Below are positions 13,957-21,239 of a stretch of 39,463 nt of DNA, one piece after another. Within the stretch, counting starts at the first letter, position 1, and every line of letters begins with the position of its first letter. The position numbers and the translations under genes are program-made. Under the pieces are notes generated by a model, which saw nothing but the letters and a program-made list of their open reading frames with translations, searched no databases and was not told the DNA's origin. This stretch comes from Propionibacteriaceae bacterium (lineage in GTDB: Bacteria > Actinomycetota > Actinomycetes > Propionibacteriales > Propionibacteriaceae), in assembly GCA_031262485.1 (NCBI GenBank), contig JAISHO010000039.1:1-39463 (forward strand). The letters are read 5' to 3'.

Positions 13957-15000
13957 GTGCTGAGGTTCTTGACGAAACCACGCCGTTGGGCGGTGACGTA
14001 CGGCGTCATGCTCGCCCTCGCGTTCACCGGCGTCGTGCTGCACACCTTCGTCATTCCGCATGCGCTGACGCCGGCTTCAGGGGCGACGACCGGCGGGAGC
14101 ACGGGTCCCACCGCCAGCGAGACGGCCTCGGAGGACGCTTCGACTCAGAACCGGCCGGAACGCCCATCGCGCGAGTCGCGATCGTCCAGCCGGGGATCGT
14201 CGACGGACGGTGACGCCGCCCCCTCCGCACAAACGTCGCCTTCGCCGGATTCTGCGTCCTCCTCGTCGAACGATGACGCCGTGATCACCGATCTGTCCTA
14301 TGAGGACGACGAGATCAGCATCACGATCGAGACGATTCGGGTGGCCGAGACGGACGTCTATGTCGCCGAGATCACCGTGAGCGATCCGCAGTTGCTCAAG
14401 GCCGCCCTGGCGAATGACACCTACGGGCGCAATATCTCCCAGACGACCTCCGAGATCGCCGGCGAGCATGGAGCCATCCTTGCCATCAACGGTGATTACT
14501 ACGGGTTCCGTGACAGCGGTTATGTGGTGCGCGACGGGGTGACGTACCGCGATTCGGCGAACGACACCGGCCTCGTCATCGATGAGAACGGCGACTTCAC
14601 CGTCATCGATGAGACGACGACACCCTTGTCCGAGATCGTCAGCGACGCCTGGCAGGTGTTCAGTTTCGGACCAGCCCTGGTCGAGGACGGCGAGGTCGTC
14701 GTCGACGCGAACGACGAGGTGTCCCAGTCGATGCGCAGCAACCCGCGCACCGCCATCGGACAGATCGGGACGGGGCACTACCTCATGGTCGTCTCCGACG
14801 GACGCACCGACGCCAGCGCCGGGTTGTCCCTTGCCGAGTTGGCCCAGGTCTTCGCCGACCACGGCGCGGTGACGGCTTACAACCTCGACGGCGGCGGCTC
14901 GGCCACCATGGTGTTCAACGGGCAGGTCGTCAACAACCCCACGAGCGGGCGAGGCATCAAAGAACGAGAGGTTAGTGACATTGTCTACATTGGTTACTGA
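13957..15000 (+). CDS. Phosphodiester glycosidase (NAGPA) domain exoprotein
   Basis: 347 residues, GTG start preceded by GAGGGGGAA. A signal anchor lies at about 13-35 (WAVTYGVMLALAFTGVVLHTFVI). A Ser/Thr/Ala-rich spacer follows to about 110. The NAGPA/DUF2233 domain covers about 130-347 with AILAINGDYYGF, SFGPALVEDGEVVV, NPRTAIGQI, YLMVVSDGRT and the hallmark YNLDGGGSATMVF. Family members remove N-acetylglucosamine-type sugars from phosphodiesters, here probably outside the cell on wall or capsule polymers. The next gene overlaps its 3' end, implying translational coupling. Confidence 0.88.
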   Translation: MLRFLTKPRRWAVTYGVMLALAFTGVVLHTFVIPHALTPASGATTGGSTGPTASETASEDASTQNRPERPSRESRSSSRGSSTDGDAAPSAQTSPSPDSASSSSNDDAVITDLSYEDDEISITIETIRVAETDVYVAEITVSDPQLLKAALANDTYGRNISQTTSEIAGEHGAILAINGDYYGFRDSGYVVRDGVTYRDSANDTGLVIDENGDFTVIDETTTPLSEIVSDAWQVFSFGPALVEDGEVVVDANDEVSQSMRSNPRTAIGQIGTGHYLMVVSDGRTDASAGLSLAELAQVFADHGAVTAYNLDGGGSATMVFNGQVVNNPTSGRGIKEREVSDIVYIGY

Positions 15001-15619
15001 GAACATGACGGATTGGTCGCAGAACACTTCGGCCCAACCGGGGAACGTTCAGACGCGACCGGGAGCCGTTCCGGAATGGCTCGAGGGTTCCTGGAACTCT
15101 GATGCGGAAGAACCAGCGGGAATCTATCCGTCGCCGACTCGTCCTCCGCTGGCCTATCCGTCCACCGGGTTCCCGACGGATAACGACCAGGTTCGTTTCC
15201 CAGAATTCACGTCCGTCACCTCCCAGGAGGCCACACCGACCCAGGCCCCGCGCTGGTGGTCGTATCTCATCGCTGCCGTCCTCTGCGGTGTCATCGCCCT
15301 CGGCTACGGTTTTTTCGGTCATGGAGTCCGTTCCTCATCGATGGACCTCATGTTCCTCTACCCGTTGGTCGGCGGGGCGCTCCTGGTGCTCACCGACCGG
15401 ATCGCCCGGCAGGGTTACGAGGGCCCCTACCGGCTCGGTGTCAACCTCGTCGTCAGTGGCCTCGCCACCCTAACGGTGGGCGCGTTCCTGCGCGGCATCG
15501 TTGAGATCGCCGGCAGTAGCTCTCCGTTCATCGAGTGGTTCACCACCGCCGGGTGGGGTCTCACCGTTGTCGGGGTGGTGACGATCGTCTGGGCCATCGT
15601 GAGGATCCGCCGCGCTTGA
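14975..15619 (+). CDS. Four-helix membrane protein coupled to the NAGPA gene
   Basis: 214 residues from the GTG at 14975, or 204 from the ATG at 15005. GTG is preferred because CGAGAGG lies just upstream; it overlaps the NAGPA gene by 26 nt. The first ~90 residues are hydrophilic and Pro-rich (cytoplasmic). Four hydrophobic segments follow: WWSYLIAAVLCGVIALGYGF, LMFLYPLVGGALLVL, LVVSGLATLTVGAFL and GWGLTVVGVVTIVWAIV. No family is recognised. Coupling suggests a role with the exported glycosidase. The converging APH-like gene ends 19 bp away. Confidence 0.7.
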   Translation: MTLSTLVTENMTDWSQNTSAQPGNVQTRPGAVPEWLEGSWNSDAEEPAGIYPSPTRPPLAYPSTGFPTDNDQVRFPEFTSVTSQEATPTQAPRWWSYLIAAVLCGVIALGYGFFGHGVRSSSMDLMFLYPLVGGALLVLTDRIARQGYEGPYRLGVNLVVSGLATLTVGAFLRGIVEIAGSSSPFIEWFTTAGWGLTVVGVVTIVWAIVRIRRA

Positions 15620-15638
15620 GACAAACGAAGACGAGGGG

Positions 15639-16736
15639 TCAGAGCATGGCAGCACCGAGCGTGCGGGAGAGGCTCTCCGCAGTGTCGGCGTACACCGGGT
15701 CGGCGCCAGGCTCGGCGGCCTTGAGCTGACAATGGAGGACGAAGGTGAGCCGGTCGAAGGCTTCCCAGGCATCACGTCTGCGGTGGAGTGACGCGCGCTC
15801 ATCCCCGTCGATCCCGACGGCGTCAGCATAGGCGTTGACGAAGCTCGCGATCGTCTCTCGTTCCATCGGCACGTACCACTGCCCGCCGTGGGCGAACCCG
15901 CCGATGAGCGCGAGATCCTTGGCGACATCGCCGATCTCGGCCCACTCCCAATCGATGTACCAGGGCCGCTCCCCGTCGAAAACGATATTCGACGCAACCG
16001 CGTCGCCGTGGATCAGCGAGAAACAGTGGAGTGCCTCGAAGTCGGCCGACCGTGCGGCGACGAATCGGCGCACCTGCTCCGTCAAGGCACGAAGCCCAAC
16101 CATCCCGGTGATCTCAGGATGATGCGTGTTCCACCAGGCGAGGGCTTGCTCCAGCTCATCGACGAGGGAGAGGGGAGTGAGCGCGGCCGGCATCGTCCCC
16201 GTCGGCGTCGACGAGAGCGCGCCACCTGCAGCCTCGTCCTCTCTTTCGGGGATCAGCGCTCGGATCGGGCCCCGCCCCGGATAACGGCGATCGTGGAGTC
16301 GGGCCAGCCCCCGGGCATGGGCCGTGAGGTCGCCCGTCGTCCACTCGCTAGGCGCTTTGACGGCCCCAGGAGCGAAGGAGACGAGCATCCACGGTCGTTC
16401 TGCACCTTCGCCGTCAGGTGGGTTCGTCCCCTCGCTCATCGCCCAAGCGCGGGGCGCGACCTCCTCAGGCGCCAAGAGAAGCGCGGCGAACTCGTCGCCC
16501 ATCGAACGCGGAACCGTCGCTAGATCCCGCCGTATCACGCGCAACCCCAGCGTCGTCGGGATATCGTCTTCTCCCGGGGAGAGCTCGAGCCGCCACACAT
16601 CGTACGTCTCCCCGTGCCCGGCCAGCGTCGCGCTCTCCACTCGTTCTGTGACCGCTCGGACGACAACCTCGCCCCCGGGTGCTAGCGCGGTGATTGAAGC
16701 GGTCGCTTTTCCTGAACGAAGCCAGTCGGAGATCAC
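15639..16736 (-). CDS. Aminoglycoside phosphotransferase (APH)-family kinase
   Basis: 365 residues. The APH/choline-kinase-like catalytic loop LIHGDAVASN (241-250; His243, Asp245, Asn250) and the metal-binding IDWEWAEIGD (261-270; Asp262) are intact. The N-lobe contains VWRLEL and the weakly conserved LRVIRR. The natural substrate cannot be inferred; family members phosphorylate aminoglycosides, choline, sugars or homoserine. The GTG start overlaps the stop of the upstream GNAT toxin gene (GTGA), so the kinase is translationally coupled to a toxin-antitoxin pair, which is unusual. Confidence 0.8.
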   Translation of the reverse strand: MISDWLRSGKATASITALAPGGEVVVRAVTERVESATLAGHGETYDVWRLELSPGEDDIPTTLGLRVIRRDLATVPRSMGDEFAALLLAPEEVAPRAWAMSEGTNPPDGEGAERPWMLVSFAPGAVKAPSEWTTGDLTAHARGLARLHDRRYPGRGPIRALIPEREDEAAGGALSSTPTGTMPAALTPLSLVDELEQALAWWNTHHPEITGMVGLRALTEQVRRFVAARSADFEALHCFSLIHGDAVASNIVFDGERPWYIDWEWAEIGDVAKDLALIGGFAHGGQWYVPMERETIASFVNAYADAVGIDGDERASLHRRRDAWEAFDRLTFVLHCQLKAAEPGADPVYADTAESLSRTLGAAML

Positions 16737-17227
16737 GACACAATTTTCTTAGCTGTGGTTGCTGTCAGATAGAGCCGATCGGTGTCACCGATCTGATTGA
16801 AGCCGTGATGTTGGTAGAAGCTTTTGGCGTTCTCATCAATCGCGTCAACGAGAATGAGCCGGCCTGCCACAAGTTCCATCGCAGCAACAATGCATTCAAT
16901 AGCATCGAACAGTAACTCTGAACCGTAACCCTGGCCTTGGATGGAGACATCAAGAGCGAATCGTCCGATGAGGTATCCAGGCACGAGGCTATGCCCACCA
17001 CTCGCCGATCGAGGAAGTTGGCCTCGACGAACGAGCGTGGTGGAGAGGGAGTAATAAGCTACGACGTGAGGATCGTCAAGCAATGTCCATACATAAGTGT
17101 TGGAAATACCCTGCTTGTTAAAGCGGTTTGCTTCCCGTTTCAACCATGAGTCCAAGACCTCATTGCCGCACGTAAAACGTTTAGTAATATGTGTTTCTGT
17201 GAGGTGCTGTGAGAACCATCGCGTCAT
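16733..17227 (-). CDS. TacT-like GNAT acetyltransferase toxin
   Basis: 164 residues, GNAT fold. FTCGNEVLDSWLKREANR (18-35) is the N-terminal signature of TacT/AtaT-like toxins. The acetyl-CoA loop QGQGYG is at 97-102, and NAKSFYQHHGF (133-143) carries the catalytic Tyr138 region. Known members acetylate the amino group of charged tRNAs and block translation. The gene overlaps the stop of the upstream DUF1778 antitoxin by 4 nt (ATGA), the classic order antitoxin-toxin. Its own stop overlaps the APH-like gene. Confidence 0.88.
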   Translation of the reverse strand: MTRWFSQHLTETHITKRFTCGNEVLDSWLKREANRFNKQGISNTYVWTLLDDPHVVAYYSLSTTLVRRGQLPRSASGGHSLVPGYLIGRFALDVSIQGQGYGSELLFDAIECIVAAMELVAGRLILVDAIDENAKSFYQHHGFNQIGDTDRLYLTATTAKKIVS

Positions 17228-17520
17228 ACTCGAACGAACTGACGAGGTCGTGCGGCCACTCGCTCAAGCACGGGTACGGACTGGGGTTGGTCAAGCGCGG
17301 CCATCATGGCGTCGAACTGCTCCTCAGGCATGATGGTGACGTCTTGACGGGCGAGGAGCTTGTCGGCCGCCTGCCGGGCAGCTCGAATGATGAAGGCGGA
17401 TTTGGATTCACCGGTGCTAGCGGCCGCACGGCTGATGATCTCATCGGACTCGGGATCGATCCGTGCCTCGAAGCGGCGTGATTTCAGCGGAGTAGTTGGC
17501 GCGAACGCTGCTGTGGTCAT
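17224..17520 (-). CDS. DUF1778 (TacA-like) antitoxin
   Basis: 98 residues. An N-terminal ribbon-helix-helix (RRFEARIDPESDEIISRAAASTGESKSAFIIRAARQAADKLL, about 14-55) matches DUF1778 antitoxins. The C-terminal tail (ALDQPQSVPVLERVAARPRQFV) is the usual toxin-neutralising segment. It probably binds its own promoter, where GTACG half-sites are repeated. The ATG at 17520 has no Shine-Dalgarno but a TACAAT box 6 nt upstream, indicating leaderless transcription. Confidence 0.9.
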   Translation of the reverse strand: MTTAAFAPTTPLKSRRFEARIDPESDEIISRAAASTGESKSAFIIRAARQAADKLLARQDVTIMPEEQFDAMMAALDQPQSVPVLERVAARPRQFVRV

Positions 17521-17603
17521 ACGAAGATTGTACGGGAGTCGTACGTATGATTCAAGGGTGATCCCGATTTTTACTCAGTACGTTTGAAATTTTACTCAGT
17601 ACG
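17521..17603 (-). promoter_or_regulatory. TacA/TacT promoter and GTACG-rich operator
   Basis: Minus strand: -35 TTGAAT (17555-17550), 17-bp spacer, -10 TACAAT (17532-17527), 6 nt to the ATG. Between the boxes is GTACG-GGAGT-CGTAC (17530-17544). Further upstream are two exact 14-bp direct repeats, TTTTACTCAGTACG (17569-17582 and 17590-17603), 21 bp apart, two helical turns, also ending in GTACG. The repeats fit ribbon-helix-helix operator binding. Confidence 0.75.
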
Positions 17604-17666
17604 ATGAGCAAAATCCCTCGATCGCCCTGGTGATCGCCGGGCAGGGAAAGGGCTCACAACCGACCG

Positions 17667-18632
17667 TCACGCCGCCACGTGCTCGCGGGACCGGCGCACG
17701 CGCAGGAGAGCGTCGGTGCTGAGGAACACGAGCGCCACCCAGATGAGGGCGAAGCCGATCCAGCGGGCCAGGGGCATGGGTTCGCCGAAGACCCATACGC
17801 CGATGGCGAACTGGCCGATCGGGCAGACGTATTGGATGAGTCCGACGGTCGTGAGGGGGAGCCGCGAGGCCCCGTACGCGAAGCACAGCAACGGCGCTGC
17901 GGTGATGACGCCGGAGAGGGCGAGGGCAATGGTGTAGTCGGTGCTGAAGCCGAGGAAGTGGCTCGCGCCCGTCGCCTGGAGGAAGACGAGGTAGCAGAAC
18001 GCGATCGGGCTGAGCAGGGCCGTCTCGCTGGCGAGGCTGGCGAGCGGGGGAATGGTGGAGGGGACGCCGTATTTGATGAAGGAGTACATCCCGAAGGTGA
18101 GCGCCAACGCCAGGCCGATCCAGGGGAATTGCCCGTAGCCGATGACCATGACGACGACGGCCACGAGGCAGATGCCGAGGGCGGCGATTTGCAGCGGACG
18201 CAGCCGCTCACCGAGGAAGAGCACGGCGAACAACACGGTGACGAGGGGATTGATGAAGTAGCCGAGGGCGGCGTCGACGGTGTGGCCGGTGATGACGGCG
18301 CCGGCGTAGATGAGCCAGTTGAGGGTGACGAAGACACCGGCGATGACGAGGCGTGTCCTCAGACGGCGGTCGGCGATGATGTCCCGCAACCCGATGCGTG
18401 GGGGTCGCTCACCATCGTCGCTGTCCGCGGTGCGGCGTCGAGACCGCAGGAAGGTGACGACGACGATTCCGGCGAGGCAGAAGAGGAAGGTCCACACGAT
18501 CCGGTGGGCGGCGATCTCGAAGGCGCCGGCCTCGCTGATGAAAGCGAAATACAGCGGGAAGATCGCCCACAGGAGATAGGCGGCGATCATCATGGCCATC
18601 CCGGCCGGCTGGTTCGTCCTCACGTCGGTCAC
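17667..18632 (-). CDS. rarD: RarD-type EamA/DMT transporter
   Basis: 321 residues from the GTG at 18632, about ten membrane helices. RarD features: MIAAYLLWAIFPLYFAFI, HRIVWTF, LNWLIYAGAVITGHTVDAALGYFINPLVTVL, FLGERLRPLQ, GYGQFPWIGLALALTFGMYSFIKY, RLPLTTVGLIQYVCPIGQFAIGVWVFGEP. RarD proteins are inner-membrane DMT permeases of unknown substrate. The frame is open to a TTG at 18734, and an ATG at 18599 is also possible. The GTG is favoured by a TACCCT hexamer 6 nt upstream, a leaderless arrangement seen elsewhere in the window. Confidence 0.85.
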   Translation of the reverse strand: MTDVRTNQPAGMAMMIAAYLLWAIFPLYFAFISEAGAFEIAAHRIVWTFLFCLAGIVVVTFLRSRRRTADSDDGERPPRIGLRDIIADRRLRTRLVIAGVFVTLNWLIYAGAVITGHTVDAALGYFINPLVTVLFAVLFLGERLRPLQIAALGICLVAVVVMVIGYGQFPWIGLALALTFGMYSFIKYGVPSTIPPLASLASETALLSPIAFCYLVFLQATGASHFLGFSTDYTIALALSGVITAAPLLCFAYGASRLPLTTVGLIQYVCPIGQFAIGVWVFGEPMPLARWIGFALIWVALVFLSTDALLRVRRSREHVAA

Positions 18633-18862
18633 CGTCTTAGGGTAATCATCCCCTCGAAGGTCGATGGCGTGTTCCCCCGGTCCCGGTATCGTGCTGGGGT
18701 CACCCTCTCGTCGCTGGTCCCCCGGTTTCGTCAAGAGGTGTTCGGGTCGGATTCATGGCTCGTTCACCGCCTCTTCACACCCGGGCGGCATCATGGAGTC
18801 AGTCGATGGGGCGGGCCCTCATCAGCGAGTGAGACGACGAACGAGTCAAGGAGTCTGCGAGG

Positions 18863-20113
18863 ATGTCGAACACCTACGGGTCGAACCCGGGCGGATGGGA
18901 TGCCAGGAGCGGAAACGCGTCGGGCTCTCCGTGGGGGAGCGATCCCGCCGCGCCATCGGCCGGGTCGGGTTCGTCGTCGAACGGAGCCTGGGGCGCTCAG
19001 CCTCAGCAGTCCCCTCAGACGGCCACGCCACTCGTTCCAGCCGACGGGCCGTCGTTCCGCCCGTACTCTGGGCAACCGTCGTCGTACGATCCTCCGGCCT
19101 ATCGAGGCTCGGCGTCCTACGCGGCGCCGTCATCGTCGGCTAACTCCTGGCCTCCCCCGGTGAGCGCTTCACCCTACACCGCCGCAGTCAACCAAACAAC
19201 GCAACCGACAGCTTCGTCATCGTCGTATGGAAATTATGGCTATGGGACATCGGAGTATTCGTCGGCTCAACCAGCGGCGCCAGCCCACGCCATCGCCCCA
19301 GCCCACGCCGAACCGGCTGGCAAACGCCGCGGGTTAGGCGTCGGGCTCGTCCTCGTCTGCCTCATCGTCTCCCTGGCCAGTGGGTTCGGCGGCGCCAAGC
19401 TGGCAGCCTACCTCGAGCCGGTCGAGGAGACGACGCCGCCGACCGTCATCTATCAGGAGGTCGAGAACACCGGGGTCGACGCGACGACGACTGTCTCCGA
19501 CATCGTCGCCACCGTCGAGGACTCCGTCGTCGCCATCACGACAGAGACGGTGGTGTTCAGCGGGTGGATGGGTTCGGCCGTCCAGGAGGGCGCCGGCAGC
19601 GGTGTCATCGTCAGCCAAGACGGTTATGTTGTGACGAATTACCATGTCATCAACGGGGCGCGGGCGATCGCCGTCCATTTGGCCGATGGCACGGACGCCC
19701 AGGCCCGCCTCGTCGGCGGCGACCAGGCCAACGACCTCGCCGTCTTGAAGATCGAGAGCGCTGGCCTCCAAGCGGCCGTCATGGGCAGTTCGTCCACCCT
19801 TGTCGTCGGGCAGACCGCGATCGCCATCGGCAACCCGCTCGGCGAGTTGGGCGGCACCGTCACCTCCGGCATCATCTCCGCCCTCGACCGTGAGATCACC
19901 ATCGAGGGCCAGGCGATGACGCTCATCCAAACCGACACGGCCATCAACCCGGGCAACTCCGGCGGTGGGCTCTTCGACCTCAACGGCTCGCTCATCGGCG
20001 TCGTCAACGCGAAATCCTCCGGCAGCGACATCGAGGGGCTCGGCTTCGCCATCCCGATCGACGACGCCCGCCCCATCGTCGAGCAGATCATCGCCACCGA
20101 TCCGGGCCGCTGA
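18863..20113 (+). CDS. Membrane-anchored HtrA-like serine protease lacking PDZ
   Basis: 416 residues. A ~150-residue cytoplasmic Gly/Ser/Pro/Ala-rich tail is followed by one membrane helix (about 158-180) and an extracytoplasmic trypsin-like domain. The catalytic triad is His261 (TNYHV), Asp291 (ANDLAVLKI) and Ser366 (NPGNSGGGL). The protein ends ~50 residues after the serine (IPIDDARPIVEQIIATDPGR), exactly where HtrA/DegP relatives continue into a PDZ domain. Function is probably periplasmic or cell-surface protein quality control. Shine-Dalgarno AAGGAG precedes the ATG. A 16-bp perfect hairpin follows. Confidence 0.9.
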   Translation: MSNTYGSNPGGWDARSGNASGSPWGSDPAAPSAGSGSSSNGAWGAQPQQSPQTATPLVPADGPSFRPYSGQPSSYDPPAYRGSASYAAPSSSANSWPPPVSASPYTAAVNQTTQPTASSSSYGNYGYGTSEYSSAQPAAPAHAIAPAHAEPAGKRRGLGVGLVLVCLIVSLASGFGGAKLAAYLEPVEETTPPTVIYQEVENTGVDATTTVSDIVATVEDSVVAITTETVVFSGWMGSAVQEGAGSGVIVSQDGYVVTNYHVINGARAIAVHLADGTDAQARLVGGDQANDLAVLKIESAGLQAAVMGSSSTLVVGQTAIAIGNPLGELGGTVTSGIISALDREITIEGQAMTLIQTDTAINPGNSGGGLFDLNGSLIGVVNAKSSGSDIEGLGFAIPIDDARPIVEQIIATDPGR

Positions 20114-20145
20114 TCTCTCCCAGCTGTTCCATTCGAGGGGATCAC

Positions 20146-20189
20146 CGATGGTCGCCCCGCCGATCGAGGGATGGGCGGGGCGACCATCG
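20146..20189 (+). terminator. 16-bp perfect stem-loop after the HtrA-like gene
   Basis: Arms CGATGGTCGCCCCGCC (20146-20161) and GGCGGGGCGACCATCG (20174-20189) with a 12-nt loop. No T tract, but the stem is very strong; it lies between two co-directional genes and probably separates them. Confidence 0.6.
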
Positions 20190-20296
20190 CCACTGATCCG
20201 CGAGCGGGCCCGGCCGCGGGCTTGAGGTGTCCCGCGTATTCACTCCGCAGTCGCAGGCGGAGGGGGAAGCAGCGCCCGATGCCCTAGATTTCTTCC

Positions 20297-21019
20297 ATGC
20301 ATCTCCTCATTCTCACCGGGCATGGCCGCTACGAAGATCAATGGCATGACGTCGCCGCGACCTCCCACCGCACCGCCCTTGTCGCCGCCGAGATGGGCCA
20401 CACCGCCGAGGACCGCTCGACGATGCCGCGTTACATCGACGATTTCGGCGCCGCCGACCTCATCGTCGTCAATGCCGGCAAGGGCCGGATCGATCCCACT
20501 TTCGATGGCGACGACGCCTTCTGGGAGCCGATGTGGTCCCTTTTCGACGCCCACCTCGACGCCGGCAAGCCGATCCTCGCGCTGCACGCCTCCGGCAATA
20601 CGTTCCACGGTTATCCGCGTTGGGCCTCCGTCGTCGGCGGCTGCTGGGTCGATGGCACGTCCGGGCATCCCGAGATCGGCGAGGAGACCTTGACGGTCGA
20701 CGAGAAGGCCCACCCGATCGCCGCCGGGCTAGGTGATATCACCGTCTTTGACGAGAAGTATTCCTTCCTTGTCATGCAGCCGGGCAGCGACGCGGCGCCT
20801 GAGGACGGTGGGGTCGTCCCCTATCTCTCCTGGACGGGCACATGGTCGCCGAAGGGCGAGATCGAACCGACGACGCACCAGCTGGCCTGGGCCCGCACGC
20901 TTGACACTGGTTCCCGCGTCGTCTTCGACGCCCTCGGCCATTGCCCGCGCTCCTTCGACTCACCGTCGCGTGTCGAGTTGCTCAAGCGCGAGATCGCGTG
21001 GTGCCTCGGGGCGCTCTGA
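20297..21019 (+). CDS. ThuA domain protein
   Basis: 240 residues. The ThuA (trehalose utilisation) fold is a class I glutamine amidotransferase-like domain: LLILTGHGRYEDQWHDV, ADLIVVNAGKG, GKPILALHASGNTFHGYPRWASVVGG and VFDALGHCPRSF near the C-terminus. Members take part in disaccharide metabolism, but the reaction is unresolved for most. No sugar-utilisation genes are adjacent, so the role is open. Confidence 0.85.
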   Translation: MHLLILTGHGRYEDQWHDVAATSHRTALVAAEMGHTAEDRSTMPRYIDDFGAADLIVVNAGKGRIDPTFDGDDAFWEPMWSLFDAHLDAGKPILALHASGNTFHGYPRWASVVGGCWVDGTSGHPEIGEETLTVDEKAHPIAAGLGDITVFDEKYSFLVMQPGSDAAPEDGGVVPYLSWTGTWSPKGEIEPTTHQLAWARTLDTGSRVVFDALGHCPRSFDSPSRVELLKREIAWCLGAL

Positions 21020-21239
21020 GTCGCTGAGTCCTCGCTTTCGCCTAGCCGCGAGAGTCGAGGGTCAGGTTGTGATGGTCGTCGATGCGGGGACGGATCCCGC
21101 GAAGTCGGTCAGAGGAAGGGACGACGACGGCGGTGACCGGCGTCCGTCGGGCACGGTAAGGTGTCTCCTTGGAAGTTTGTGGAGTATTCCGTGCGCCGGA
21201 TCCGTTGTGGGTCCCCAGGCCCGGGCTGAACGTCACCTG

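Noticed and set aside
17224-17603. CRISPR-like repeats (two TTTTACTCAGTACG copies)
   Set aside because: Only two 14-bp copies 21 bp apart in a promoter; operator, not CRISPR. No CRISPR array was seen anywhere in the window.
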